From Lunularia cruciata (Eukaryota; Streptophyta; Marchantiopsida; Lunulariales; Lunulariaceae), in the NCBI GenBank assembly GCA_948567375.1, contig OX419757.1, forward strand, positions 18,600,001-18,664,000: 64,000 nucleotides of DNA, read 5' to 3'. Below, one piece after another: positions 35,271 through 47,538 of this stretch; position 1 is the first letter of the stretch; each line of letters opens with the position of its first letter. Position numbers and translations under genes: made by a program. The notes beneath the pieces are model-generated. The model was given only the letters and a program-made list of their open reading frames with translations. It searched no databases and had not been told where the DNA came from.

Positions 35271-37465
35271 AATCAACCACCTAGTTCTACCAAGACTCTA
35301 TACAGCATAACATTGAGAGTAGTTCAATTGATTATGCACTCTTATTTGTTCTCAACCTATGACATGTTTACATTGGGAGTTGGCCCAAATCTAGTGTTTT
35401 AATTGGCTGTCAACCCTTGTGAGAGTAGGGATAGTGTGGTTCTTACTTCAAGTGTGGAGGTGGTTGATTTTGGAACTAACTTGATTGAGGAGCATGTGAT
35501 CTATTTGGCTACTAGTGGCTTGTGGTAGGCTGTAGTTGCTAGATTAGAGGAGTTACTTGCATTTGTTTACAATGACAATGAGCTAGGTTTACATATGGAG
35601 TTCTTCTTATTGGACAACTAGAGTGACATTTTTAGTTTGGTGGGACCTTTAAGGAAGGTCTATACACCACAAAGGATTGTATTAGACTTTGGTACCTAGC
35701 CCTTTATGTTGGTGAAGGTTGTAGTTTTTGGTTTTGGGCTACAAAAGACCAATTTTGAGATATGTCCATTTCAAATCCAAATATCTCTAAGAGGTGATTC
35801 CATATATACATCATATATGGGGAACTCATTGTCCAAATTCAACACAATCATTTGATTGATAGTTCTATGATGAGAGTACTTGCCATTACAACAATAATAC
35901 AGTGGCATGATGTGTTAGTTAATGAAGTAAGGTTATATCCCATGGGTTTTAATGGACTATTGGGAAGAGACACCTTCTTATAGGCCAAGTTGGCCATCAT
36001 GTGAAAATATCTAGTGGAGGGAGTTGGCCTATTGAAATTATTTCGTGTGATTAACATTGCATTAGCTATGGTATTACAAATGGGCATATGGGTTTAGAGG
36101 TACTTGTATGTGAAGAGTGATGAGACTGCTAGACTAGTCCCTCCATATTATGTAGCACAATTGATCTATAAGTATCTTGAGTTATTACAAATAGTAACAA
36201 TCAAGGGTTATCAAAAAACTCTACCATTAAACATTTCCTTATTGCGGGCATAGGATTTAGAGAAACATCTTGTAATGTTCATAAGGTGATTTCTAGATGC
36301 AATATCAAGGATATACTTGTGTTGGCCAAGGACAAGGTCTGTAATATCCCTGCTCTAATATTTTTTGGAGATGCTTTGTATACTATGACATCTCCAAGTT
36401 CATCAAGTAGTTTCTCTAGCATACATTTTGGAGAGCATATCTTTTAATGGTGAATCTTGTGGATGAGTGATGCCAAGAACACATCAAGTCTGGTCTTGGA
36501 TTTTCCCTACAATGCTATTGAATGTAGCTAGAGTTGGATCTTTGGCCTATGTCTTCATCTTTAGTGAAAAAACCATTTATCTTGAGAAGTTTTACAACAT
36601 GCCTATGATGGGATTCAATGACTACCACACCTTATTGTTAATAATGTTTTGGGTGTTGAGCATTAGTCTCATATAGTAGGAGTGGCTCATATATCACCTA
36701 TCGTAGTGGTGAACTTTGTAGTGCAACCTAGAGTTGTTTTACCAACACTCATGAGTTTCTCAATTTCCCATGCTTAGCAAGAGAGAGGTCTTTGACTTGT
36801 TTGGGCTTCACAATTATAACAATTAGTAGAGCATAATGTAGATGAGATAGAGCAAGTGATGTGTTTCCATATTTATATTACCATTATGTTAACAATGCCA
36901 AAAGTCATCCAAGCATTAAGTGTTAGGTCAAGCTATGGACTTGAATTTTTTGATTTGGATTATGAGCCCCAATTGGTTGAGCAACGTAGGATGCACTTGA
37001 AAAGCATCACCACTTAGAAACTTGTGAGCTTCATGCCTATCAAGATGATTCATGCACATGTTAGGGATGATGGACCAAGTGGGCATGGCATTCTTGGTAC
37101 AAAACCAATGACTACTAGTGAGAGTGGTCTACATAGGGTAATCCAAGTAAGTAAGGTCTACTTGGGATATCCTTGGTCTATTTGGGATATAGCTTAAAGA
37201 CATGTGAAGCTTGTCGTTAGAGAAAAAGGATTTTTTTGCCCTGAGGTTGAGGACTCTAATGGATAGGAATATGATAATCTTTCTCTCAAGGCCCTAATGT
37301 AGCAACTAGTCAATGTGTCTTACACCTCTACAATTGCTATAAATTTTGTTTGGGAGCCAAACATTGGACCCAAGTTTACAAGGAGGAAAGACAGAGAGTT
37401 TGGAGGTTCTTGAGGAGCTACATAAGTTATTTTGCCTTCAATATGAAGGATTTGAGTGCTTTGAA
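35271..37465 (+). pseudogene. Element P1 protease and methyltransferase remnant
   Basis: The protease site reads VLDFGT near 35670 in place of LLDSGA. After an apparent deletion near 36010-36040 the methyltransferase region begins. Motif I is poorly kept, and in the motif IV region (about 36285-36330) the catalytic cysteine is not recognisable. The motif VI region reads FGEH near 36430. The motif VIII to X part is kept as HQVWSW (near 36480), LPTLMSF (near 36740) and DEIEQVM. The pre-reverse-transcriptase linker ends at about 37465. Confidence 0.78.
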
Positions 37466-38394
37466 TATACTAGGGTTTAATCCCATGGTGGAGTTCTTTC
37501 AATATTTGAGGTAAAGCTACCAAGGGTGTAGACTGACAAGCTGAAGAGCTTATAAGAGTTCCAATGAAAATTAGATAGAGCCTATGCAAGGCATACACTT
37601 GCATGAGATAGCTGATCAATTTCACTCAAGGAGTTATTGAGGCCCAAGTAGTCTAATTTTGGTATGGGATCCTAGATAAGGAATTGCAATGTAGAGTGTA
37701 CGATTTAATGTTGTTATATGCTACCTCACTGACTTTCGTAGTGATATTTAGTTTGGCTTATTGCATTGAGCTCAACATGGTGGAGGAGAGAATGATGACA
37801 TTTGGATTTGGTAGGGAGAACTCATCCACAATTGTTACTTCTTCTAGAGTGTAGTAGAGTGCACCACACCATGTTGGCTTTCAAGGGCAAAGTGGATAGC
37901 CCAGATCTTATGGAGTGAGTGGAGGACCTAGTGCAACTAGACCCTTGCCTTCATTTTTGGTTCAACAATAGCCCATGAGTGATGGTGTTGCTTGTTGGGC
38001 TTGTGGTGGACCTCACCACAAGAGAGAGTGCACTCAATGCAATGGATATGATACCTCTAGTGTGTCATAGCCAACAAAAAGACACTGAACCATTGCCATT
38101 GATTTGGTCACACCAATGACCAATGCTTTGACGTTCACTTGAAGTTACAGAGTACTAGGGCTACTATGGTAGATGGTAGAGGAGATCCAGGTCATGGAGG
38201 ACAAGATACCCACACTTGGTAGGGGTGCAATACTTGCCCTTGCTTTTGATACAACCTGGCTACTCGGATTGAGCATTTGGAGCAAAGATTGCTAGCATGG
38301 CCATAGCTTAGAGGAGGTCAGATTTGGATGTTGAGGCTTCCACCTCCTATTGGTTGATATGTTGGCAATAAAGATATCTTGGGTCAATCTTTTG

Positions 38395-38746
38395 ACTTAG
38401 TGGTTGATCCAACCACTAAGTAAAAAATTCCTTCACATGGGCTATCTTTGGACTATAGAAGAATCTGAAACAAAAAGACTTGTGTGTCCAAGAGTTCTTA
38501 ACTCTTTTTTCATTGCCAAACACCTAGGAATAATACCAAATCATTACATTAGAATTCAAAATAGTGGTGTTCATCTTTTCTATTTCCTCTAAAGTAAGAA
38601 CCCCTCTATCTTAGCTATGACTAACTTTAGCTAATCATGACTAAGGTAGAGCCATCCTTTATCTCTATATAAATAATATCTATCAAGTACTTGCAATAAT
38701 AAACTAGATATCACAATACCACACACATGCACAAATGGGTGTTATA
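38395..38746. repeat. Truncated LTR related to 34577-35266
   Basis: From CCAACCACTAAG to GGGTGTTATA the segment follows 34927-35266 closely. The first half of the LTR is missing, so this is a deletion derivative within gag of D. Confidence 0.85.
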
Positions 38747-39313
38747 TGTTAGACTCCCTTATTCTTTCACACTCTTTGAGGTACTACAAACAACATCCAT
38801 AGCTCATAGATGTCCTAATGTAAATTTTATAGATAGTGATGGAGTGCATGATGGACTAGATGCTAGTCAACCACCTACTAGTAAAAAATTGAGTCTAATA
38901 CAATGTTGGAGGTGGCTTAGTTGATTATGCGCTTCCTTTGGTTCTCAACCAATGACATGTTTACATTGGGAGTTAACCTAGCTCTAGTGTTCCAATTAGT
39001 TGTCACACTTTGGGAGAATAGAGATGATGTGGTTCTTGCTTCTAGAGTAGAGGTGATGATAGTAGAGCTGCCTTGATTGAAGAGCATAGGATCTACTCAA
39101 TGACCAATGGTTCATAGCAAGCATACCAACTAGACTTGCCTTTGAGTGAGCTCAGTTCACACTTGGAGATGTCCTATTGGACAACCAAAGTGGGATTTTT
39201 CATTTGGTGAGACCTTTAGAGAAATTCTATACACCACAAAGGGTCTTATAAGACTTTTTTTGAGGAAGGTTGTAGTTGTTGATATTGAATTATAGAAGAC
39301 CAATGTGGAGAGG

Positions 39314-39710
39314 TGTCATAAAAGATCAAGGAGAGAAATAGGAGAATGGAAGATCACATTGAGACTCTTGAATGAGGGAAACTCCAAATGCCTAAAATGA
39401 GTTTGGGCTTTGATATTTATAGTGAACATACAAGGCTCTTGAGAAGCTTCTCAAGAATTTTCTTAAGAGCCACCTTCTTAGAGTGCAAGCTAAGCTAATT
39501 ATGAAGTTTCTCAAGAAGATTCCTTGTAGAAGCTTCCCAACAAGCTTCTTCCTAGAAGTCACCACTTGGCATACACATTACTCAATACTTTGAAGGTACC
39601 AAGTAGCTTCCTAAATTCTTCTAAAATATTCTTATAATTCTTGGCTAATTTGGCCTATTTGCTACTTTGTTAGTCTCAACTAACTCGTCTTTACACTCCA
39701 TATTTTTACA
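39314..39710 (-). repeat. 3' LTR of element C (HSE-rich family, copy 2)
   Basis: Starts TGTCATAAAAGATC, ends TTTTTACA, and is shorter than its partner at 44251-44740 through internal loss of GAAGCTTC-bearing stretches. Confidence 0.88.
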
Positions 39711-39750
39711 TATTCCCCCACCGCTAGTTAGTGATGTCATCTTCACCATG

Positions 39751-40497
39751 TGTAATGCTCCAAGGACAAGAGAAGAGAGAAAAAAAATTCACACTCAATC
39801 CTTTGATGCCCCAAAGGAGCACCTTCTTTTTATTATATAGACAAAGAGGATGTCCTCCAAGGAAGCTCCACCATAGGATTAGACACATAGATAGATGATA
39901 TGTCAGCAAGCTCTACCCTTGGAATACTTACTTGGATGGGTGACATGTCGGTCCTGGTCCTATCTAGTTGGTCAAACAAGCTTTGACCAGAGGGAATCTT
40001 TTAGGGAATCTTCTTGTAAGAATCTCATAATCATATGGGTGAGATACAGTTGGAAAGCTCTTGATGAGACAAGCAAGGGGAGGGAAGGTCAGCCTTTCCT
40101 TTGGTTTTGGGGGGAGAGGGGGGGGGGAGATAAGCACATTTTTGAGACCTAATTCATCCGTTTAGGCCTCCAAATTTGCCTTCAAAGATTTTAGGCATAT
40201 TTCGGTTCCTACTCTATTAGTAGAAGTCCCCTTTTGGTAATACCTCTTTCTGATCTATTTAGTCCATCTTGTGTAACATATTTCCAGATGTTACCAAACT
40301 AATTCTCACCTTTAAATCATATGTCTAGCTATTGGTTCTAAGGTTTTAAAGTCTATTTTGATTTCTACCCTATTAGTAGAAGTACTCTTTTGGTGATATT
40401 TCTATTTGGTCTATTTTTTCCATCATGTATAAAATCATTCCAGATGTTACCAACCAAATTTCACATCTAGATCATATGGTTAGCTCTTGGTATTACA
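39751..40497. repeat. Solo LTR with exact target-site duplication (in element C)
   Basis: Starts TGTAATGCTCC and ends ATTACA, flanked by CCATG on both sides (39746-39750 and 40498-40502). It is homologous over its length to 45730-46446. It carries a G-rich run near 40108-40130. Confidence 0.93.
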
Positions 40498-40599
40498 CCA
40501 TGGATGCTTCAAACTCCTAGATGGTTGTTTGTGCATTATGGAGATGAGAAAGAGGCTCCAAAGTGGCATCATGAAGGAGATACCTTTTCCAAAGGACTT

Positions 40600-42600
40600 T
40601 TTACTTAGTATGTTGTTGACAACCATGTTGAATGTGGCAATATGCAAGGATATGATCAACTTCATACTCCTCATAATCATTGATAAGGACAGGAAGTATG
40701 ATTTGCATGTTTGGTTTGTCCATTAGTTTAAGGATGATAGGCCATAGACAAAGTAAGCTTAGTGTCAAGAAGCTAAAAGAGTGCTTGCCAAAATTTCCAA
40801 TGAATTGAGGATCACAATCAAAGATGAGTACACAAGGCATTTCATGATACTTGAAGATATTATTGAAATAAATCTAGGCCAATGTTAGAGCATCCACTAT
40901 ATCAAAATTTGGTAGCAACTGGATTTGTTTACTAAGCTTATCAAAAAAAACCATGATGGCTATGTGGCCTTGCTTTCTCTTGGGCAAGGATGTAATGATA
41001 TCTAAACTCACATGTTTCCACCAAGCAAATGGGATGGGAAGTGGTTGAAGGAGTCCACTTAGTTTCTGGTTACTAGCCTTGTTGCATTGGCAACTCTCAC
41101 AAGATTGGATAAACTCTCAAACCTCTTATGCCATGTTAGGTTACCACCATTGGCTATATATGGTACTCAAGGTCTTGTCCACACCTATGTGACTAGCAAT
41201 TGGTAAGTCATGGGCTTCTTGAAAATGCACAAGTCATAGATCACCTTTGGCTGGAATACAAATCTGATTCTCAAAAAGTAGAAGGCCAACCTTGAAGAAG
41301 AAGGTGTTTTATTCCTTACCATGTGCTGCAAGACAACCTTGTTATTGTAAAGAGGTCCTTAACGCAATTTGGACTTTTGAGTCAATTTACACTATCATAA
41401 TTGCTATTGTAATGAGAGGAAAAGTCTTCAAAGTGAGGTCATTGTGATAGGGCATTGGGGATGACATGGAACCTACCAAGTTTGTATTCAAGTTTGATGT
41501 CAAACAACTATAATTCTTCCTCCCATCAATGATGTTGACTCTTCATGTGCTCCAAATGTAATATTTGCAACAAGAGTTTGTGATCAGTTTGCATGATCAC
41601 TTGTTTTCCCAAGATATAATGTCTCCATATCTTGGCAATATATACCATTGCTAGTTGTTCTTGATTTCAGAAAAATAATTCCCTTCTCTAATGTTTAGTC
41701 AGCAAGACACAAAGACAATGGGATGTAACCCAACTAAAAATTCCTAGTGCAACACAACTCCAATGGCAAAGTTAGAAGTATCAAAATCAACCACATAAGG
41801 TAGTTGAGGATTATATGGTTGAAGAATGGGTCTAGAAGACACCATATGTTTTAGCTTTTGGAATACCTCTTTGTGCTTGGTGGTCCATTGAAATCTTGAG
41901 GTCTTCTCTAAGAGATTGCTCAATGGTGCGGCTACATGAGCATAATAGTGGATGAACTGTTGGTAAAACCTTACCAATGCATTAAATGCCTATAATTTTG
42001 TGGCATCCTTTGAGATAGGTCAATCAATAATGACCTTGATTTTCTCCTCTTTCATCTTGATCACCTCTGACAAGACCTTATGCCCCAAAATAGTAACTTC
42101 CTTCTACAAAAAAGCACACTTTGACTCCTTGCAATAAAATTTATATTGATGTAGTTGTCTTAGGCCTTCTTGTACCTGATTTTTATATTCTACCTCCATC
42201 TTGCCATAGATTAAGATATCATCAAAGAACACCATCACATATCAATCCAATAGCCCATCCAACACCTGACCCATCTAATCCATGAAGATTGTCGGAGTAT
42301 TAGTGAATCCAAAAGGTAGAACTTTCTATTCAAAATGCCCATACCTTATGCAAAAGGTAGTCTTTTGTGTATCCTTTCTATCAATGGGAATTTGAAAGTA
42401 GCTTCTTTAGAGATCTAACTTGGAGAAGTATTTTTCTCTACTCAATTGATCTAGCAAGTCATCAATTTGAGGTAAGGGATATACAATCTTCATTGTTTAT
42501 TTATTAAGGCCACAAGAATCAATATAGAAGCAAAGTCCTCCATCTTTCTTTGAGACAAATTGTACCAATGCTCCCAAAGGAGATATATTGTGTCATATGA
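40600..42600 (-). pseudogene. Element C pol remnant (RT, RNase H, integrase)
   Basis: On the minus strand, reverse transcriptase runs from about 42560: GALVQFVSKKDGG and later FFDDILIY (about 42205-42228) with both catalytic aspartates. RFYQQFIHYYAHVAAPLS, the segment joining it to RNase H, is in 41744-41977. The integrase zinc region (ESCQCN) lies near 41085, and the second integrase aspartate region (VLIFDCDPQFIG) at about 40790-40830. Many stops are present. The sequence resembles ordinary plant gypsy elements and is clearly different from the A family. Confidence 0.82.
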
Positions 42601-44250
42601 AATCCTTTTCTAACAACTCTATCAATGTTGTTTGAAGCTCTTTCAACTCCTTTGGTGAGAGCCAATAGATTGGTTTATGCATTGGATTATTTTGTAGCAA
42701 TAACTCAATCTTGAAGTGCATACCCAATTAGAGGGTAACCTCTTTGGTAGATCATCCAGAAACACATCAACAAACTCCTAAACTATTTGATCAACCATTG
42801 CTTGATGAAGCTTCTAGTCTTCAACAGATTCTCCATGCAAAATCAGCATGATACACACTACAAAAATAAGAATATCTTTCTCCAAAGCTTTCTCTCTATG
42901 GCTACTTTATTGACAAACTTCTCATCATGGCATTGACTATTTTTAGGTGTTTTACTCAAAGGTGACAGATAATCTAATTGTAATTCTTACCTTGGGGGTG
43001 TTATATTTGAATTTGTTGTTAGATCCAATCAAATTGAACATTATGATATTCAAGCTAAGGTAAACCTAGAATGATACCATAATATAGAGGTGCCACTACA
43101 AATCTCATATACTCCAAATACTCCTTCCCAATCTTAATGTAATAGAATGTGAAATACAAAATGCAAAACCTTTTTCTACCATCTATCATCTTCCATCATC
43201 AATCTATTTCTAATTTCTAGCTTGATAGGAATACTTAATTCCTTTGTTAATTACATGGACATGTAATTCTCTAAACTTCTAGAATCAACCAAAATTCTAC
43301 AATCAAAATCACATATCATACCTTGCAAATGAAGAAACTTGCATAGGTCAAGCCTTCAATCCTATTGGAACTAATCATAGGTGGGTTGAACTCTCCTATT
43401 GGGATTCTTTGTTTCCCTTATCATCATGCTCTACAAATTCCATTTGGGTAATTTGTCAAGGTCATTCATTCTTGAGTGGACATGCAACAATGCAATGTCC
43501 AATTTAATGAAAATAAAAACAACTACCATTTTGTAATAATCTTTCTCTATACATGATGCCAAGTGATCTTTGTTGGAAAATCAATCTCCATTGGTGCTGG
43601 ATCCTCTACTTATGTATAGTGTGTTGGTAGGTTTTGTGAAGGTCAAGGTTAAGACAAAGTTGTCATAACCAAGGAATCAAAGTGCTTAGCCAATTGCATG
43701 GTTTCTTGCAAGTGTTTGGGCTCCTACATGGTCATTTCTAATTTGGAATGTGACTTCAAGCCCCTCACAAATCAATCTGGAGCTTTATCTTCTAGTATAT
43801 CTAGAATTTACATTAGGGTGTTTTGGAATTGAATGATGTAACTTCTCATAAAACCAATCTATTTCAATTTTTCCAATCTATCTCATGTATCTCATGTAGC
43901 TCATGCAACATTTATAGCTTAGAATCTCCCAATTATTGTGCTCTTGAATTCTTCCCATGTCACAATTTGCATAACAAATTGTCATTTAGCTTGCTCCACT
44001 TAGAATAGCCACTATAGTTTTGCTACTCTATCCAAGTGGCTTGAAGCCAAGAGAATCTATCTCTGTTCATCTTGAAGATTCTATGGTCCATAAATTCCAT
44101 CCATTTCATTCTTTCTCTTTTACTACTCTATCACCACCAATATTTTGTACTCTATCCAAGTGGCTTGAAGCCAAGAGAATTTATCTCCATTCATCTTGAA
44201 GATTTAGTGGTTCATAAATTCCATCCATCTCATTCTTGCTCTTATACCAA

Positions 44251-44740
44251 TGTAAAAGACCAAGGAGAGAAATAAGAGAATAGAAGATCACATTGGGACT
44301 CTTGAATGAAGGAAAATCCAAATGCCCAGCATGAGCTTGGGCTTTGGTATTTATAAGGAACATATAAGGCTCTTGAAAACCTTCTTAGGAAGTTTTCAAA
44401 GAGCCACCTTCTTAGATTGCAAACTAAGCTAACTATGAAACTTCTCAAGAAGCTTCTTTCTAGAAGCTCCCTACTTGGCATGCAAGCTAAACTAGTCAGA
44501 GGTTCCCAAGAAGCTCTCTTCCAAAAGCCACCTACTTGGCATGCAAGCTAAGCTAGCCGGAAAGCTTCCCAAGAAGCTTTCTATTAGAAGTCACCACATG
44601 GCATACACATTATCCAATATTTGGAAAATACAAAGTAGCTTCCTCAATCCTTCAAATATTTTTATAATTCTTGGTTAATTTGGCATATTTGCTACTTTAT
44701 TAGTCTTGACTAACTCATCTTTACACTCCATATTGTAACA
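44251..44740 (-). repeat. 5' LTR of element C (HSE-rich family, copy 3)
   Basis: Starts TGTAAAAGACC and ends TTGTAACA. GAAGCTTC or near copies occur around 44458 and 44563. TATTTATA (TATA box on the minus strand) lies at about 44348-44355. Confidence 0.9.
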
Positions 44741-46980
44741 TGTACATGTGTCCATTTTTAGATCCAAAATCTCTAGGAAGTGGTTCTATACATTATGTCA
44801 CATGTGAGGAGCTCATCATCCAAATTCATCTCAATCATTTAATTCATAGCTTTGTTGTGAGAGCCCAATAGTAATAGAGTCATATGATGTGCTAATAGGT
44901 GGAGTAGTGTTATACCTCATGGGTTTCAATGTTGATTATTAGGAGGAGACAAATTCCTATAGGCCAAGTTTGCAATCAAGTGAGGGAAAATTATGTTACA
45001 TACCAACATGCTTTAGTAGTGGTAGTCTTTGCTCAATATAGTTAGGGACCATAGCATCAATTTCAACTTTCAATGGTTCCATTACTTGGCCTGGTAACTT
45101 ATTGGAGAGGAACGCCCATGCATAGAGATACCCAAATAGTAGAGGAGATCACTCAAATTTGGAGTATGAGTAGAATTGTTCCATCACCCTTGGATGTTTC
45201 ATTGTGGATTTTTGATGAAGCATTCTAATAGCATGATGATCAATTGGTGTAGTAGGCTTAGAGTGGAGCCTTTACCACCAAGAGACTAGTGTGAGGATGA
45301 GCCTTTGGAGTCTATTACCTTGTCACCTTTGGATACCACATTCATTGCTTGGAAATATTCAACATGTCTAATGGAGTTGTTTGAGGGGATTAACATTGGG
45401 CTAGCTATTCTACTACATGCAAGTATTCAAGTACAAAGGTACTTGTATGTGGAGAGCGGTGAGATTGTTAGGCTAGTCTCTCTACATCATATACCACACT
45501 TGGCCCATTGGTATCTTGAGTTATTATCAATGGCAACAATTAAAGATTACCAGAAGACCCTACCAATAAACATTTCTTTGTTGGGTGCACAGGATTTGGA
45601 GAGCTATGATCTCATTCATTTGGTGATTTTTGGATGGCCATATCAGAGACATACCCATGCTAGCCAAGGTCAAGGTCTATCTCCACATTTTGGTATGTTT
45701 TGGAAGATATTAAGTATACTATGACATCTTGTAATGTTCTGTAGAGAAACACAAGTTTCACACTCAACCTTTGATGCTCCAAACGAGCACCTTGGCTTTA
45801 TTATATAGCAAAGCAGAGACACTCAACATAAACATAACCCTTGGATCAGATACATGGATTTTGACATGTAATTGATCTCCACCTTCAGATAAGATGCATG
45901 CAAGGGTGACATGCCGGATCTGGTCCTAACTAGTTGGTCAAACCAGTGATCACCAAGGAATCTTTAGGGAATATTCTTGTAGGAATCTCTAAATTATAGG
46001 GGTGAGGTACTGTTGGAAAGATCTTGATGAGATAAACAAGGGGGGAGGGAAGGCAAACCTTTTCTTCTTTGGGGGACACATGCACATTTTCAAGGCCTAA
46101 TTCATCCATTTAGGCCCTCAAACTTACCTCTAAAGCTTTTAGGCATATTTCAATTTCTGCCCTATTAGTAGAAGTACCCTTTTGGTGATACTTCTTTCTT
46201 ATCTATTTAGTCTATCATATATAACATCCTTCCAGATGTTACCAAACCAAATTTCACCTCTAGATCATATGTCTATCTATTGGTTCTAAGGTTTTCAAGT
46301 CTATTTTTGTTTTTGCCCTATTAATAGAAGTACTCTTTTGGTGATATCTCTATATGATCTATTTATTTCATCATGTATAACATCCTTCTAGATGTTAGCA
46401 AAACAAATTTCACCTTTAGATCATATGTCTAGCTATTGATATTACACATCTCTAGGTTCATCAATCTATATTTCTAGCCTACATTTTGGAGAACATCCCT
46501 TTGATTGATGATAGGTGATTCTCATACATAGGTGGAGGCAAGTACACATCAGGATGGGAACTCTTGTGTTGTTGGATGCAACCAAAGTGGGATCACGAGT
46601 TCATTGTCTTTGTCTTTGGTGGGTAAACCTTTCACCTAAAGAGATTTTATGACATGCTTATGATAGGATTTAGTGACTAGACCACTTTAATGTCAATGAT
46701 ATTTTGGATTTTGGGTGCTAGTCTCAAAAGGTGGTAGTTGTTGGTAGGTCACCTATGGCAATGGTGAACCTTGTTAGATAGCCCAAAGATGCTTTACCCA
46801 CACTTATGAGTTTCCCAAGCTCCCATGCATTTTGAGAAGGAGGTCCTAGATTTATTTGGGACTCATAGTTATAGTAGTTGGTGGAGCCTAACACCAATGA
46901 GAAGGAGTGGGTGATGGGTGATGGGTTTTTGTACCATCTTACCATTGTTATAATAGTGTTAGAGGCTTCTAGGCATTAGT
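44741..46980 (+). pseudogene. Element D methyltransferase remnant, split by a solo LTR
   Basis: The frame 45305-45724 aligns residue by residue with the element A enzyme. Motif I reads LMELFEGINIGL (one G changed to E). The motif II segment YLYVES is intact and lacks the stop found in A. Motif IV reads GWPYQR, so the catalytic cysteine has become tyrosine. The solo LTR 45730-46446 cuts the domain just after motif IV. It resumes at 46447, with motif IX-X parts (NEKEW, VLEASR) near 46890-46985. This copy is enzymatically dead in several ways, but it confirms the family-wide presence and position of the domain. Confidence 0.88.
45730..46446. repeat. Solo LTR with exact target-site duplication (in element D methyltransferase)
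   Basis: Starts TGTAATGTTC and ends ATTACA, flanked by CATCT on both sides (45725-45729 and 46447-46451). P1 shows the unoccupied site (GACATCTCCAAG at about 36391). It is the same family as 39751-40497. Confidence 0.95.
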
Positions 46981-47538
46981 TGTTAGATCAGGCTATGGAT
47001 GTAGATTGTGAGCCTTTGCTCGGTAAAGCAACATAAGATGCACATGATAGGCATCACCACTTGGACACTTGTAAGCTTTGTGCCTATGGAGACAATTTAG
47101 GCACCTGTTCAGAGCAATGGACCAAGTGGGCATGGTAAAATTAGGGCACAACCAATTGCTAATAGTGAGAGTGATCTACTTGGGATCCATCCAAGTGAGC
47201 ATGATCTACTTGGATTACACCCTTAGTCTACTTGGGATATAGCTAGAGGATGTATGGAGCTTGCAGCAAGAGTAGAGGGAGTTTTCTACAATAAAGTTGG
47301 GGATTCTAGTGGCTGGAGGCATGAAATTATTGCTCCCTAGTGCCTAGTGTAGCAACCAATCAATACATCTTCTATTCCTATATCAATAATAAAGGATACT
47401 TGGGAGCTTAACATTGGACCAAAGCTAACAAGTGGGAAAAGACTAAGAGTTTGGAGGTTCTTGAGGAGCTACACAAGTTGTTTTGCCTTTAGTATGAAGG
47501 ATTTGGGTGCTTTGAAAGGACTTAGTGTTTAATTTGAG

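Larger units (their letters stand above)
26806..37465 (+). mobile_element. Element P1: decayed plus-strand copy of the methyltransferase-gypsy family
   Basis: In order: leader homologous to that of A (from about 26830), gag (27368-28404), copia E insertion (28405-33958), rest of gag (33959-34572), solo LTR (34577-35266), protease, methyltransferase and the linker before reverse transcriptase (to about 37465). The sequence then jumps directly to a gag of the same family, so reverse transcriptase, integrase and the 3' LTR of P1 are missing. No 5' LTR is visible. Stops are everywhere. Confidence 0.8.
39314..44740 (-). mobile_element. Element C: Ty3/gypsy retrotransposon with HSE-rich LTRs
   Basis: Related LTRs at 39314-39710 and 44251-44740 bracket a minus-strand gypsy polyprotein remnant: zinc knuckle near 43490, reverse transcriptase 42100-42560, RNase H start 41744-41977, integrase 40600-41130. 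It lies inside the protease region of element D, whose sequence can be followed from GTGGAGAG before 39314 to GTGTCCATTTTTAGATCC after 44750. A solo LTR (39751-40497) is in turn inserted near its 3' end. This gives three insertion layers. Its internal region has no sign of a methyltransferase. Confidence 0.88.

Noticed and set aside
40108-40135. G-rich run as a quadruplex regulator
   Set aside because: It is a low-complexity G tract in a solo LTR and is shorter in the second copy, so no conserved role is supported.
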